Positions 1 through 7,376 of a DNA stretch of 64,000 nucleotides are shown piece after piece. The stretch spans positions 124,001 to 188,000 of the forward strand of contig NZ_SCWF01000001.1 of the NCBI RefSeq assembly GCF_004359575.1, in the 5' to 3' direction. Every line of letters begins with the position of its first letter. Position 1 is the stretch's first letter. The DNA is from Macrococcus bovicus (GTDB lineage Bacteria > Bacillota > Bacilli > Staphylococcales > Staphylococcaceae). Position numbers and translations under genes: made by a program. A model generated the notes under the pieces. It was not told the DNA's origin. It ran no database searches and worked only from the letters and a program-made list of their open reading frames with translations.

Positions 1-73
1 TCTGTATGCCGAGCTCTGTCGCTATAATACCTGAGCCGCCCATCGTCGGGTAGCAAGTAATCCCTATTTTCAT
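1..73 (-). CDS. bshA: N-acetyl-alpha-D-glucosaminyl L-malate synthase, N-terminal fragment
   Basis: Only the first 24 codons are inside the window; the gene runs off the left edge. They encode a GT4-type glycosyltransferase start, with the glycine-rich stretch [16 protein letters not shown] that is the usual BshA N-terminus. BshA joins UDP-GlcNAc and L-malate in the first step of bacillithiol synthesis in the cytoplasm. The ATG (71-73) overlaps the mgsA stop as ATGA, so the two are translationally coupled, as in the B. subtilis mgsA-bshB1-bshA region (bshB1 and dapB are not seen here). The window also carries ypdA and brxB, two bacillithiol-dependent redox genes. Confident, although partial. 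Confidence 0.85.
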   Translation of the reverse strand, partial: MKIGITCYPTMGGSGIIATELGIQ

Positions 74-447
74 GAAAGTCCTCCGTTCTCATAATAAGAA
101 ATAACAGCCAGTGCTGTCCCTTCGTTCGTTGCAAGCGGCACATCATAGACGTCTGATAAACGTAAAAGTGCGGAGACATCCGGTTCGTGCGGCTGAGCAG
201 TGAGCGGGTCTCTGAAGAAGAAGATGGCATCCACCTCTTTATTGGCGACAAGCGCCCCTATCTCCTGGTCACCGCCAAGCGGCCCTGACTTAAAGCGATG
301 GACGGTAAGGCCCGTCGCTGTTGACACCCGTAGTCCGGTAGTCCCTGTTGCGTAGAGCGTATGTTTACTGAACTCGTCCAGATGCGCCTGAATGAATCTG
401 ACGAGTGCCTCTTTTTTCTGGTCATGTGCGATAATAGCAAATTTCAT
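70..447 (-). CDS. mgsA: methylglyoxal synthase
   Basis: A 125-residue protein that converts dihydroxyacetone phosphate to methylglyoxal and phosphate, a bypass of lower glycolysis when sugar phosphates accumulate. The family signature is clear: phosphate-binding GTTG (residues 35-38), SGPLGGDQ with the catalytic Asp at 60, Asp80, and the PHEPD segment with His87 and Asp90 matching the E. coli active-site residues. I chose the ATG at 445-447, which has an AAAGGAAG ribosome site 8 bases upstream and gives the normal family length; an upstream in-frame extension has no such support. It lies 4 bases after ypjD and overlaps bshA by ATGA, so ypjD-mgsA-bshA is one operon. Confidence 0.95.
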   Translation of the reverse strand: MKFAIIAHDQKKEALVRFIQAHLDEFSKHTLYATGTTGLRVSTATGLTVHRFKSGPLGGDQEIGALVANKEVDAIFFFRDPLTAQPHEPDVSALLRLSDVYDVPLATNEGTALAVISYYENGGLS

Positions 448-451
448 AAGG

Positions 452-769
452 TCACTTCCTTTCGAAACGATTGAAATCCCGTGCTTCATATTTCTCCATC
501 GTCGCAGCAAAGCTTGCTGTCAGATCAATGCCCATGGAATTAGCCAGACAGATCAGCACAAATAAATTGTCAGCCAGTTCAAGCCCGATTTCTTTCTGCT
601 GCTCACTTAACTTTTTCTGCTTCGGCCCGTAGACATGATTGATTTCACGCGCCAGTTCACCGACTTCTTCAGTGAGACGGACCATATTTTCCATCGGCGT
701 GAAATAGCCGGCTTTAAAGCCGCTGATGTAATCATCCACTTGCTGCTGCATCTCTTTTAATGTTTTCAT
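452..769 (-). CDS. ypjD: MazG-like nucleotide pyrophosphohydrolase (YpjD family)
   Basis: A 105-residue all-alpha NTP pyrophosphohydrolase of the MazG type. The metal-binding pattern [11 protein letters not shown] near residue 35 and the second [10 protein letters not shown] helix near residue 65 are visible. The family hydrolyses (d)NTPs to monophosphates; the exact substrate here is not known. The chosen ATG at 767-769 follows TAGGAGG by 3-5 bases, while the longer open frame adds 11 residues without a ribosome site. It is first in the ypjD-mgsA-bshA unit, as in the B. subtilis locus, and its promoter lies under the start of the divergent yitT-type gene. Confidence 0.88.
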   Translation of the reverse strand: MKTLKEMQQQVDDYISGFKAGYFTPMENMVRLTEEVGELAREINHVYGPKQKKLSEQQKEIGLELADNLFVLICLANSMGIDLTASFAATMEKYEARDFNRFERK

Positions 770-800
770 GGTACCTCCTATTGCGTCCTGACTTTCTTTC

Positions 801-830
801 ATTATATGATGGATAAAAGGGGTGTAACAA
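801..830 (-). promoter_or_regulatory. sigma-A type promoter for ypjD-mgsA-bshA
   Basis: Read on the minus strand: TTGTTA, an 18-base spacer, then TATAAT. It lies about 35 bases before the ypjD start. Its -35 box sits between the ribosome site and the start codon of the divergent gene at 832, so the two units share almost no space. A weaker plus-strand promoter (TTGCGT at 781, TATGAT at 805) could serve the divergent gene. Confidence 0.6.
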
Positions 831-831
831 T

Positions 832-1710
832 TTGAATATAAAATTAAAAGTGATGAATATCATCTTGATATTGATCGGTAGTATTATCTTCAGTTTTGGA
901 ATTATCAACTTTAATATGGCCTATCATCTGACAGAAGGCGGCTTCACCGGCATTGCTCTCATATTATATCATTTATTCGGGATCAGCCCTGCTCTAATGA
1001 ATCTGATTTTCAACATTCCGCTCTTTATCATCGGTTACAGGTTTCTCGGAAGAACCTCTTTTCTGTATACGCTGATCGGCTCGCTTAGCTCCAGTTTCTT
1101 TCTCTATCTCTTTGAGAGATTCCCGTTCAATTTTTCGCTGGCAGAACAGGATCTGTTTCTGGTCGCATTGCTCGGCGGTGTCCTTATCGGTCTCGGTCTC
1201 GGTATCATCCTGAGAGCGGGGGGAACGACAGGCGGTGTAGATATCATCGCCCGGGTGATGAAGAAGGAGTTCAACTGGCCGATGGGACAGGTGATATTTA
1301 TCTTTGACTGCATGGTGCTCATCATCACCTATCTTGCACTAGGTGATATCAGAATCACGCTCTACACTTTAATCTGCGTCGGTGTCGGCGGCAAGATTAT
1401 CGATATCGTCCAGGATGCCGGCTATACAGCCCGGGGCGCCCTCATTATCTCCGAAGAATTCAATCAGATCGGAGACGCCATCAACACCGTGCTGGAACGC
1501 GGCGTGACGCGAATCTCTGCACATGGCCAGTATTCGAATATAGAGCGGCCAATGCTGTACTGCGTCGTGCCTAAAAATGAAATCTCCAGACTGCGGCAGC
1601 TGATTCATGCCATCGATCCTCATGCCTTTATCTCCATGCTTGAAGTGCATGAAGTGCATGGTGAAGGATTTACGCTCGATGAAAACAAGCAGCTGATCCA
1701 GAACCACTAA
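832..1710 (+). CDS. YitT/YpjC family membrane protein (DUF161 + DUF2179)
   Basis: A 292-residue integral membrane protein with about five to six hydrophobic segments in the first 200 residues and a soluble C-terminal DUF2179 domain of roughly 80 residues. The glycine-rich GGTTGGVDIIAR motif around residue 135 is typical of the YitT family (UPF0750). Its transport or signalling role is unknown; paralogues are common in Bacillales. It starts with TTG at 832, with AAAGGGGTG upstream; the next methionine (residue 8) would lose that spacing. In B. subtilis the paralogue YpjC sits in the same place beside ypjD, so this is probably its positional orthologue, here on the opposite strand to its neighbours. 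Confidence 0.85.
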   Translation: MNIKLKVMNIILILIGSIIFSFGIINFNMAYHLTEGGFTGIALILYHLFGISPALMNLIFNIPLFIIGYRFLGRTSFLYTLIGSLSSSFFLYLFERFPFNFSLAEQDLFLVALLGGVLIGLGLGIILRAGGTTGGVDIIARVMKKEFNWPMGQVIFIFDCMVLIITYLALGDIRITLYTLICVGVGGKIIDIVQDAGYTARGALIISEEFNQIGDAINTVLERGVTRISAHGQYSNIERPMLYCVVPKNEISRLRQLIHAIDPHAFISMLEVHEVHGEGFTLDENKQLIQNH

Positions 1711-1744
1711 AAAAAGTTCTATCCATACAGGATAGAACTTTTTT
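1711..1744. terminator. bidirectional terminator
   Basis: A long perfect stem, AAAAAGTTCTATCC pairing with GGATAGAACTTTTT around a 5-base loop, with T-runs in both directions. It ends the yitT-type gene on the plus strand and the zinc peptidase gene on the minus strand. Confidence 0.9.
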
Positions 1745-1746
1745 AT

Positions 1747-2442
1747 TTAGTCATTGCTTCTTGCCAGCATGAACATTCTCAGGAATTCTGCGACTGCGAT
1801 TGCTGTAGCAGCGACGTAAGTCATCGCAGCAGCTGACAGCACAGACTTCGCATGACGATATTCCTGTGTGTCCACCATCTGCAGTTTCTCTATCTGATTC
1901 ATTGCACGGTGAGAAGCATCGAATTCGACCGGCAGTGTGACGATAGAAAAGAGGACAGCGAAGAACATGAAGAAGACCCCAGCCCAGATGGCTAAAGTAC
2001 CGAGACTGCTGCCAGATGATGAAATGCCTGTCAGGACAGCACCTATCATGATCAGCAGATAGCTGAATGATGTCCCTAAGTTTGCAAGCGGCAGCAGACT
2101 GGAACGCACTTTCAGGAAGTTATATCCTGTTGCGTGCTGAATAGCATGTCCGACTTCGTGAGCCGCAATAGCTGTTGCTGCCACGCTCGGCTGACGGAAG
2201 TTAGAAGGACTTAATACCACCCGTTTTGTCCGTGGATCGTAATGGTCTGACAGAAAGCCTTGTCCTTCCAGTACTTCCACATCATGAATACCATTCGCCG
2301 CGAGAATTTCTTCTGCGACCTGTTTTCCTGATTTCCCTGAAGTCGATCTGACTTTAGAATATTTGTTGTATGTCGATTTGACCTTATGCTGAAAATACAT
2401 AGGAATCAACATGATAATCACGAAATAAATAATATAGCTCAT
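1747..2442 (-). CDS. YugP-type zinc metallopeptidase, membrane-bound
   Basis: A 231-residue protein with an N-terminal membrane segment (about 1-17), a zinc-binding HEVGH at residues 95-99 followed by IQHATGY, and a hydrophobic C-terminal half (about 105-165 and 200-225). This is the layout of the neutral zinc metallopeptidase family of B. subtilis YugP, whose substrate is unknown. A GGAGG site 6 bases before the ATG supports the start. It has its own strong promoter inside the end of ypjA. In the B. subtilis ypjA-ypjB-ypjC block no such gene is present, so this appears to be an insertion into, or replacement of ypjB within, an otherwise conserved locus. Confidence 0.85.
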   Translation of the reverse strand: MSYIIYFVIIMLIPMYFQHKVKSTYNKYSKVRSTSGKSGKQVAEEILAANGIHDVEVLEGQGFLSDHYDPRTKRVVLSPSNFRQPSVAATAIAAHEVGHAIQHATGYNFLKVRSSLLPLANLGTSFSYLLIMIGAVLTGISSSGSSLGTLAIWAGVFFMFFAVLFSIVTLPVEFDASHRAMNQIEKLQMVDTQEYRHAKSVLSAAAMTYVAATAIAVAEFLRMFMLARSND

Positions 2443-2473
2443 TGATTTCCTCCTCGATAATGTGCTTACCTCT

Positions 2474-2502
2474 ATTTTATTGTGAAGGTCAGACTAAGTC
2501 AA
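2474..2502 (-). promoter_or_regulatory. sigma-A promoter for the zinc metallopeptidase gene
   Basis: Minus strand: TTGACT, exactly 17 bases, TAAAAT, located 32 bases before the start codon. Its -35 element lies over the stop of ypjA, so the peptidase gene can be expressed independently. Confidence 0.7.
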
Positions 2503-3075
2503 ATAATTCATGCCCACAAATTTGCGCCACAACATGACAACCGGTATGACCGTCAGCCAGAATGCAAAATAGCCGATATGTCTGATATACGCGTCCAGCA
2601 TGCTGTAGACTGGATACTGCATATAGACATAATCGATGACATCGTTATGAAAGACCCAGATAAGCGTCGCTAAAATATGCCATTTCTTTATTCTGAAGAA
2701 AGGTAAAAATAATAAAGCTTCAACTGCCATGATGCCATGCGAAATACATAACATGATGCCCGTAGCCGTCACTTCTCCTAGTTCGATGAAGGCGAAAATA
2801 TTCATGGCCACTGCCCAGACCCCGTACTTGATCAGTGTGACGAATGCCAGTGCCTCAAAAAGTCCGGCATGTTTCTTCAGGACGATGAAAAGCAGGGCGA
2901 TACACAGAAAAAGACTCGCGGTCGGACTGTCCGGAACGAAAGGCATGAAGTACCAGCGTGTGTGCGCCAGCTGCCCTAAATACCAGTAATAGCCATATGC
3001 CGTGCCTAACAGGTTACAGACGATAAGAAAGAGAAGAAAATAGCGGTTTGTCAACCAGAAGTAAAGCTGCTGCAT
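2494..3075 (-). CDS. ypjA: DUF1405 membrane protein (YpjA)
   Basis: A 193-residue protein with six to seven hydrophobic helices; it contains the WVFHNDVIDY stretch typical of DUF1405. Function unknown. In B. subtilis ypjA directly follows qcrC, as it does here, although a strong terminator separates the two genes in this genome. A TAGGAGGA ribosome site lies just upstream of the ATG and touches the T-run of that terminator, so ypjA must rely on read-through or on a weak promoter that I could not identify. Confidence 0.85.
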   Translation of the reverse strand: MQQLYFWLTNRYFLLFLIVCNLLGTAYGYYWYLGQLAHTRWYFMPFVPDSPTASLFLCIALLFIVLKKHAGLFEALAFVTLIKYGVWAVAMNIFAFIELGEVTATGIMLCISHGIMAVEALLFLPFFRIKKWHILATLIWVFHNDVIDYVYMQYPVYSMLDAYIRHIGYFAFWLTVIPVVMLWRKFVGMNYLT

Positions 3076-3090
3076 TGAAATCCTCCTATA

Positions 3091-3119
3091 AAAAAAGAGT
3101 CATCTCAAAGATGACTCTT
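3091..3119 (-). terminator. terminator after qcrC
   Basis: A 10-bp stem (AAGAGTCATC with GATGACTCTT) and a run of T on the minus strand, placed between the qcrC stop and the ypjA ribosome site. Confidence 0.85.
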
Positions 3120-3124
3120 AACTG

Positions 3125-3913
3125 TTATTTCTTTAATGGTTTGCCGTTTTCATCAGTCAGTTCAAGGTTAGCTACATATTCAGCTACCTGCTTGATCTGA
3201 TCTTTTGATAATGTATCTTTGAATGCTGGCATTTTACCGGCACCATTTGTAACGAATGCTTCAACCGCTGCAGGCTGCAGATTAGCTTCTACTAAGTTTG
3301 GACCTGCGCCCCCTGTCAGCTCACCACCGTGACAACTTGTACAGTTAGACTTGATGATGTCAGTATACGCAGGATCTTTTTTATCTAAGTTAGAGAAGGT
3401 GATTTTACCTTGCGCTTCTTGTTTCTCCCAGTCATGGTAATGACTAGATTCCCAAGTCGTATAGAATAAAATAGCGACCGTCAGTAACATCATACCTGAA
3501 GCTACCGGACGTTTATACCATAAGCGGTGACGGCTCGTATCTAACCACGGCGCAAGCAGCAGTGCTGCAAATGCGATACCTGGTAAGACAATAGCACCGA
3601 ACGTATTGAATGGACCAGAAGCATATGTGTATTTTAAGATCTGATATAAGAATAGGAAGTACCAGTCAGGCAGTGGTGTATATCCTGTATCAGAAGGATC
3701 CGCTACACGTTCAAGCGGAGCTGGATGCGCAACCGTCAAGCATAAGAATGCGATAAGGAAAACCGCGCCTGTCATCCATTCTTTAAGTAGGAAATCGGGC
3801 CAGAAGCTCTCTGTTTTACCCGGAAATTCTGAATAATCTCTGTTTAATTTGGCTTTCTCGTACTTTTTGATACGGGAATCACCGACAAATGTCATCCCTT
3901 TACCGCGATGCAT
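3125..3913 (-). CDS. qcrC: menaquinol:cytochrome c reductase, cytochrome b/c subunit
   Basis: A 262-residue fusion of a subunit-IV-like membrane part and a cytochrome c domain, as in Bacillus QcrC. PDWYF at residues 82-86 is the local form of the quinol-site PEWY motif; membrane helices lie near 45-65, 103-123 and 138-155. The C-terminal domain has the haem c site CTSCH (Cys191, Cys194, His195) and Met228 as likely axial ligand. It transfers electrons from menaquinol to cytochrome c. The ATG follows AGGAGGTAATGAG. It is the last gene of qcrABC; covalent haem attachment would need the resABC genes at 28.9-32.2 kb. Confidence 0.96.
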   Translation of the reverse strand: MHRGKGMTFVGDSRIKKYEKAKLNRDYSEFPGKTESFWPDFLLKEWMTGAVFLIAFLCLTVAHPAPLERVADPSDTGYTPLPDWYFLFLYQILKYTYASGPFNTFGAIVLPGIAFAALLLAPWLDTSRHRLWYKRPVASGMMLLTVAILFYTTWESSHYHDWEKQEAQGKITFSNLDKKDPAYTDIIKSNCTSCHGGELTGGAGPNLVEANLQPAAVEAFVTNGAGKMPAFKDTLSKDQIKQVAEYVANLELTDENGKPLKK

Positions 3914-3940
3914 CTCTCATTACCTCCTTTTATATTCGGT

Positions 3941-4615
3941 TTATAATGGACCAGAAATACCTTGTTTACGAATCATGATGAAGTGAGCCGCTAATAACGC
4001 GAATAAACATGCAGGTAAGAAGAACACGTGAATCGCGAAGAAACGTGTTAACGTCTGTGCACCGACAATCTGTGCGTCACCGGCAAGCAACGTCTTCACC
4101 CATCCTCCGATGAATGGGACAGATTCTGCAATCTGAAGACCTACTTTAGTACCGAATAAAGCTTTCATATCCCATGGTAATAAGTAACCAGTGAAACTTA
4201 ATGCAACCATAATAATAAAGATTAATACGCCGACAACCCAGTTTAATTCACGAGGCTGTTTGTATGAACCGGTAAAGAATACACGCAGCGTATGCAGGAA
4301 CATCATGACGACTACGATACTTGCGCCCCAGTGGTGCATACCACGGACGATCACACCAGCTGCCACATCATGCTGCAGGTAATAGACAGATTTCCATGCA
4401 TTGACGATATCCGGTACATAATACATCGTTAAGAACATACCTGATAATACTTGAATTACTGTGATGAAAAATGTTAATCCACCGAAGCAGTAGACGAATG
4501 CAGAAAAGTGATAAGCAGGGTTGACATGCTCAGGCACCTCATGATCCGCAATATCTCGCCAGATGGGTGTTACATCAAGTCGATCATCGACCCAGTCATA
4601 GATTTTCTCGATCAT
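3941..4615 (-). CDS. qcrB: menaquinol:cytochrome c reductase, cytochrome b subunit
   Basis: A 224-residue b6-type cytochrome with four membrane helices. The histidine pairs that bind two b haems are visible (HHWGAS and HTLRV in one stretch, IHVFF and AAHF in another). Cys43 is present, matching the cysteine that in B. subtilis QcrB binds a haem covalently. An AGGAGGGTAAT ribosome site precedes the ATG. It sits between qcrA and qcrC, forming the core of the bc complex in the cytoplasmic membrane. Confidence 0.96.
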   Translation of the reverse strand: MIEKIYDWVDDRLDVTPIWRDIADHEVPEHVNPAYHFSAFVYCFGGLTFFITVIQVLSGMFLTMYYVPDIVNAWKSVYYLQHDVAAGVIVRGMHHWGASIVVVMMFLHTLRVFFTGSYKQPRELNWVVGVLIFIIMVALSFTGYLLPWDMKALFGTKVGLQIAESVPFIGGWVKTLLAGDAQIVGAQTLTRFFAIHVFFLPACLFALLAAHFIMIRKQGISGPL

Positions 4616-4627
4616 TTAATTACCCTC

Positions 4628-5131
4628 CTATTTCGCTAACTCATTCGGATGCTTTTTACCGATAGTCAGCATTCCGCCTTTTTCGCCTGTTTCGTACTGA
4701 TCAAGTGGTGCAAGTGGTGGTGTACCCGGGATATTCTTCCCGTTCTTCTCGTAACGACCATTATGGCAAGGACAGAAGAATTGATTCGGGTTTGCATCAT
4801 CACCATTCCAGTTGACCGTACAACCTAAGTGTTTGCAAGTCGGTGAAAGTGCTACAATGTTTTCGCCGTCTTTATAAACCCAAGCGAATTCAGTGACTTC
4901 ACTTGTATACCATGCATCCTTCTGCTCGAACTTGAAGTCAACTTTTGTTGGCACTTGTGTGATTTCAGAAGTTTTCATACTTGTTGTAATCATATTTCCA
5001 GCCGCTCCACTCTTGAAGACTGGATCCAGCGCAAACCGACCTAATGGTAAAGCGATACCAGCAGCCATAAATGATCCAACTCCCATCAGGGAATAGTTTA
5101 AAAATTGGCGTCTTGTGACACGTTGGCTCAT
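4628..5131 (-). CDS. qcrA: menaquinol:cytochrome c reductase, Rieske iron-sulfur subunit
   Basis: A 167-residue Rieske protein with both 2Fe-2S motifs: CKHLGC (Cys99, His101, Cys104) and CPCHNG (Cys120, Cys122, His123). The N-terminus has TRRQFL followed by a hydrophobic helix (about 12-30), consistent with Tat-dependent insertion of a folded iron-sulfur domain. It is the first gene of qcrABC, downstream of a strong promoter that carries a palindrome in its spacer. It accepts the first electron from menaquinol. Confidence 0.96.
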   Translation of the reverse strand: MSQRVTRRQFLNYSLMGVGSFMAAGIALPLGRFALDPVFKSGAAGNMITTSMKTSEITQVPTKVDFKFEQKDAWYTSEVTEFAWVYKDGENIVALSPTCKHLGCTVNWNGDDANPNQFFCPCHNGRYEKNGKNIPGTPPLAPLDQYETGEKGGMLTIGKKHPNELAK

Positions 5132-5186
5132 TTAGTTTTCCCCCCTCTAATGCTTTGTTAATTCAAAAATATACTAGGACATATCA

Positions 5187-5215
5187 ATTTTAGCCTAATA
5201 CATTAGGATGGTCAA
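5187..5215 (-). promoter_or_regulatory. promoter of qcrABC with a palindrome in the spacer
   Basis: Minus strand: TTGACC, 17 bases, TAAAAT, about 55 bases before qcrA. Inside the spacer (5194-5207) is the perfect 14-bp inverted repeat CCTAATGTATTAGG. A dyad between -35 and -10 is the classic place for a repressor. It resembles neither a Rex nor a CcpA site; the regulator is unknown. Confidence 0.65.
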
Positions 5216-5247
5216 TAAAATGTCGGAAATATGTCATGAAAAATTAA

Positions 5248-5676
5248 TTACTTATTCCACATCGAAATAATCGTTCTCATCAGGCTTTTGACTTGTGGTT
5301 CCAGCATTTCTTCGCGCATATCCGCATCCATGGAAGCAAGCGGAAAGACGTTCACTTTGAAGAGTGTCTCAGCGGTTTCAAAATGAGAACTGGCCGGCGT
5401 CACAAACAAAATATTTTTCATGCCATAGCGCTTTAATTGCTCACCTATCACCGTCGCAAGCGTATAATCCTCCTGCACCTGCACAGGCGGCACAAGAAGG
5501 ACTCTGCCCTTAAACTGATTTTCAACCGCTAAGGTCATCATCTGAATGACTTCGTAGCGATCAACAATATTCAGCAGCTGACTTCTATAGTCGACATCGA
5601 TGACAGGAATCATCGCTGTATCGATATATTCGAGCTGATGCTTGATCTCTTTCAGGTCGTGATGATTGAATAACAT
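5248..5676 (-). CDS. ypiF: DUF2487 family protein (YpiF)
   Basis: A 142-residue soluble protein, recognised from its length, the N-terminal DLKEIKHQLEYIDTAMIPV stretch and its place directly before qcrA, as in B. subtilis. The function is unknown. It follows ypiB by one base, so it belongs to the ypiA-ypiB-ypiF unit. No hairpin separates it from the qcr promoter, so some read-through into qcrABC is possible. Confidence 0.82.
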   Translation of the reverse strand: MLFNHHDLKEIKHQLEYIDTAMIPVIDVDYRSQLLNIVDRYEVIQMMTLAVENQFKGRVLLVPPVQVQEDYTLATVIGEQLKRYGMKNILFVTPASSHFETAETLFKVNVFPLASMDADMREEMLEPQVKSLMRTIISMWNK

Positions 5677-5677
5677 A

Positions 5678-6175
5678 TTAACTCTCCTTCAGTTTCTTGA
5701 GTAGTTTGCTGTAGTATTGGAAGCCTGCTCTTTCATTCATGATCAGCGCCAAATCAATGCGTGTTTCAACTATTGCCATCATCTGCGTTTTCATCCTCGC
5801 AGAGAGAGCCAGCTGGTCAGGCAGCTGCTGTTTGTCCATCTGTTCAAGCAGCCACTCATATTCGTACATCTGATTGATTTTGTCATCTCTGAAGGTGATA
5901 TAGAGATAAAACGGTTCCTCAATAGCATTGAGCAGATTGAATATGACATCTGCTTCCGTCAGGATCATATTCTGATGACTGAAGAGCAGCTGAAAACTTG
6001 CTGTCAGCGTGATACCGTCCAGACCATCCACAGGCGCACTGAACCGGCAATACTTCATGACCGGATGGTCCTTCAGATAGTTGAGTACCCAGACGGTCTC
6101 TTTGTTTTTAATATGGTACTTAAACAGGATATATTTGAGCAGTCCACGACGTTCTTCTATTAAATCAGTGACCAT
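5678..6175 (-). CDS. ypiB: UPF0302 family protein (YpiB)
   Basis: A 165-residue protein with the UPF0302 N-terminal pattern (a helix ending in VWVLNYLKDH near residues 30-40) and an acidic-to-basic C-terminal helix. B. subtilis YpiB lies in the same position. The start is uncertain: an ATG at 6173-6175 and a TTG three codons earlier (6182-6184) are both inside the end of ypiA, and neither has a strong ribosome site, which suggests coupling to ypiA translation. I prefer the ATG. Confidence 0.8.
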   Translation of the reverse strand: MVTDLIEERRGLLKYILFKYHIKNKETVWVLNYLKDHPVMKYCRFSAPVDGLDGITLTASFQLLFSHQNMILTEADVIFNLLNAIEEPFYLYITFRDDKINQMYEYEWLLEQMDKQQLPDQLALSARMKTQMMAIVETRIDLALIMNERAGFQYYSKLLKKLKES

Positions 6176-7376
6176 AAGGCTCAAAATTCGGATCCAGTTT
6201 GATCAGCTTCTGCTCCACTCTGTCAGCCGGCTGACCGATTTCAAGGAGATAACTGTAATAATCATTCAAATAATCGATATTGTCCTGCAGATCCGGATAG
6301 ACATCTTCGAAGAAATGCTTGGCTTCCTTATCTCTTTCCAGCTGCTGATAACTGTAAGCGAGGGTCCATTTGACGACTGGATCCATCTCTTCTTCATCAA
6401 TCATTGAGAAGAGCTGAATCATCTCTTCGAATTTGCCTTCTTCCTTATAATAATCTGCCAGCAGTAAGGATGCTTCTGTATAGGAAGGGTCAATGGTCAG
6501 AGCCTGAATCAAGAGCTGCTCCCCTTCTGTATCCTTCAGCCTCAGCATAATACGTGCAGTATCCACCATCAGCTCTTTAAAGAACTCATTGATTAGGAGA
6601 CCTTTTTTGCCGACTAAAACGGCTTCATCATAACGGCGCTCTGCTTCAAGTAAGTTGACAAGCACTAAGTAAGCCTGCATATAATCTGGATCTTTGTCGA
6701 TTAAGGTCGTCAGTTCCTGGATGGCATCCTGCAGGTGATCGTTCTTCTCAAGTGCTAATGCTTTCTTGAAGAAATCATCGCTTGTCATCTCTTCTTCATC
6801 CAGTGACTGATAGTAGGCTTCCGCTTCTTCATAATTACCTGCCTGAAGCATACAGTCCGCCAGCCGGCTCGTCAGATTGATCCGGTTAATATGCTGTTCG
6901 CCAGCTGATAGCAGCTGTTCATAACGTCGTGCTGCCTGCAAATATTCACCATCAAAGTAAAGCAGTTCCCCGAGCGCAAATGACACGATTAAATCATCCG
7001 GCGCCAGTTCTTCTGCCTGTTGCAGCTTCTGTAAGGCCACTTCAAGCATATCCTGCTGCTGATAGAGGTCCGCTTCAAGCAGCAGACGTTCTGTCGTCAG
7101 GGGTGACCGGTGCAGAACAGTGAGCGCTTTATCCAGCTCATTTTCATCCACCAATCCTTCGATATAGTAGACGAGCAGTTCCTGTTCATCCGGATACAGC
7201 AGATAAAGCTGTTCAAACACTTTAAGGCCCTGTGGCACCAGCCCATACTGGTAAAGTGTTTCTCCGAGTATAAAGAGTGCATCGTGGTCATCAGAACCAA
7301 GGGCACGGTTGACATTGTCATCCAGATTGTCGATATGCTGCAGATGAATCTGATCGATCAGTTCATATATATTCAT
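6165..7376 (-). CDS. ypiA: TPR-repeat protein (YpiA)
   Basis: A 403-residue soluble protein made of about ten tetratricopeptide helices-pairs; A/G-Y patterns such as LADYYKEEGKFEEMIQLF and ALGELLYFDGEYLQAARRY recur every 34 residues. It has no signal peptide. TPR proteins act as protein-binding scaffolds; the partner is unknown. Its start overlaps the aroA stop (ATGA), as in B. subtilis, so it is co-translated with the aro operon although no link with aromatic synthesis is known. Confidence 0.85.
   Translation of the reverse strand: MNIYELIDQIHLQHIDNLDDNVNRALGSDDHDALFILGETLYQYGLVPQGLKVFEQLYLLYPDEQELLVYYIEGLVDENELDKALTVLHRSPLTTERLLLEADLYQQQDMLEVALQKLQQAEELAPDDLIVSFALGELLYFDGEYLQAARRYEQLLSAGEQHINRINLTSRLADCMLQAGNYEEAEAYYQSLDEEEMTSDDFFKKALALEKNDHLQDAIQELTTLIDKDPDYMQAYLVLVNLLEAERRYDEAVLVGKKGLLINEFFKELMVDTARIMLRLKDTEGEQLLIQALTIDPSYTEASLLLADYYKEEGKFEEMIQLFSMIDEEEMDPVVKWTLAYSYQQLERDKEAKHFFEDVYPDLQDNIDYLNDYYSYLLEIGQPADRVEQKLIKLDPNFEPYGH

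Noticed and set aside
5717-6163. 148-codon plus-strand frame opposite ypiB
   Set aside because: No ribosome site or promoter, no recognisable domain, and it lies entirely within a conserved gene on the other strand.
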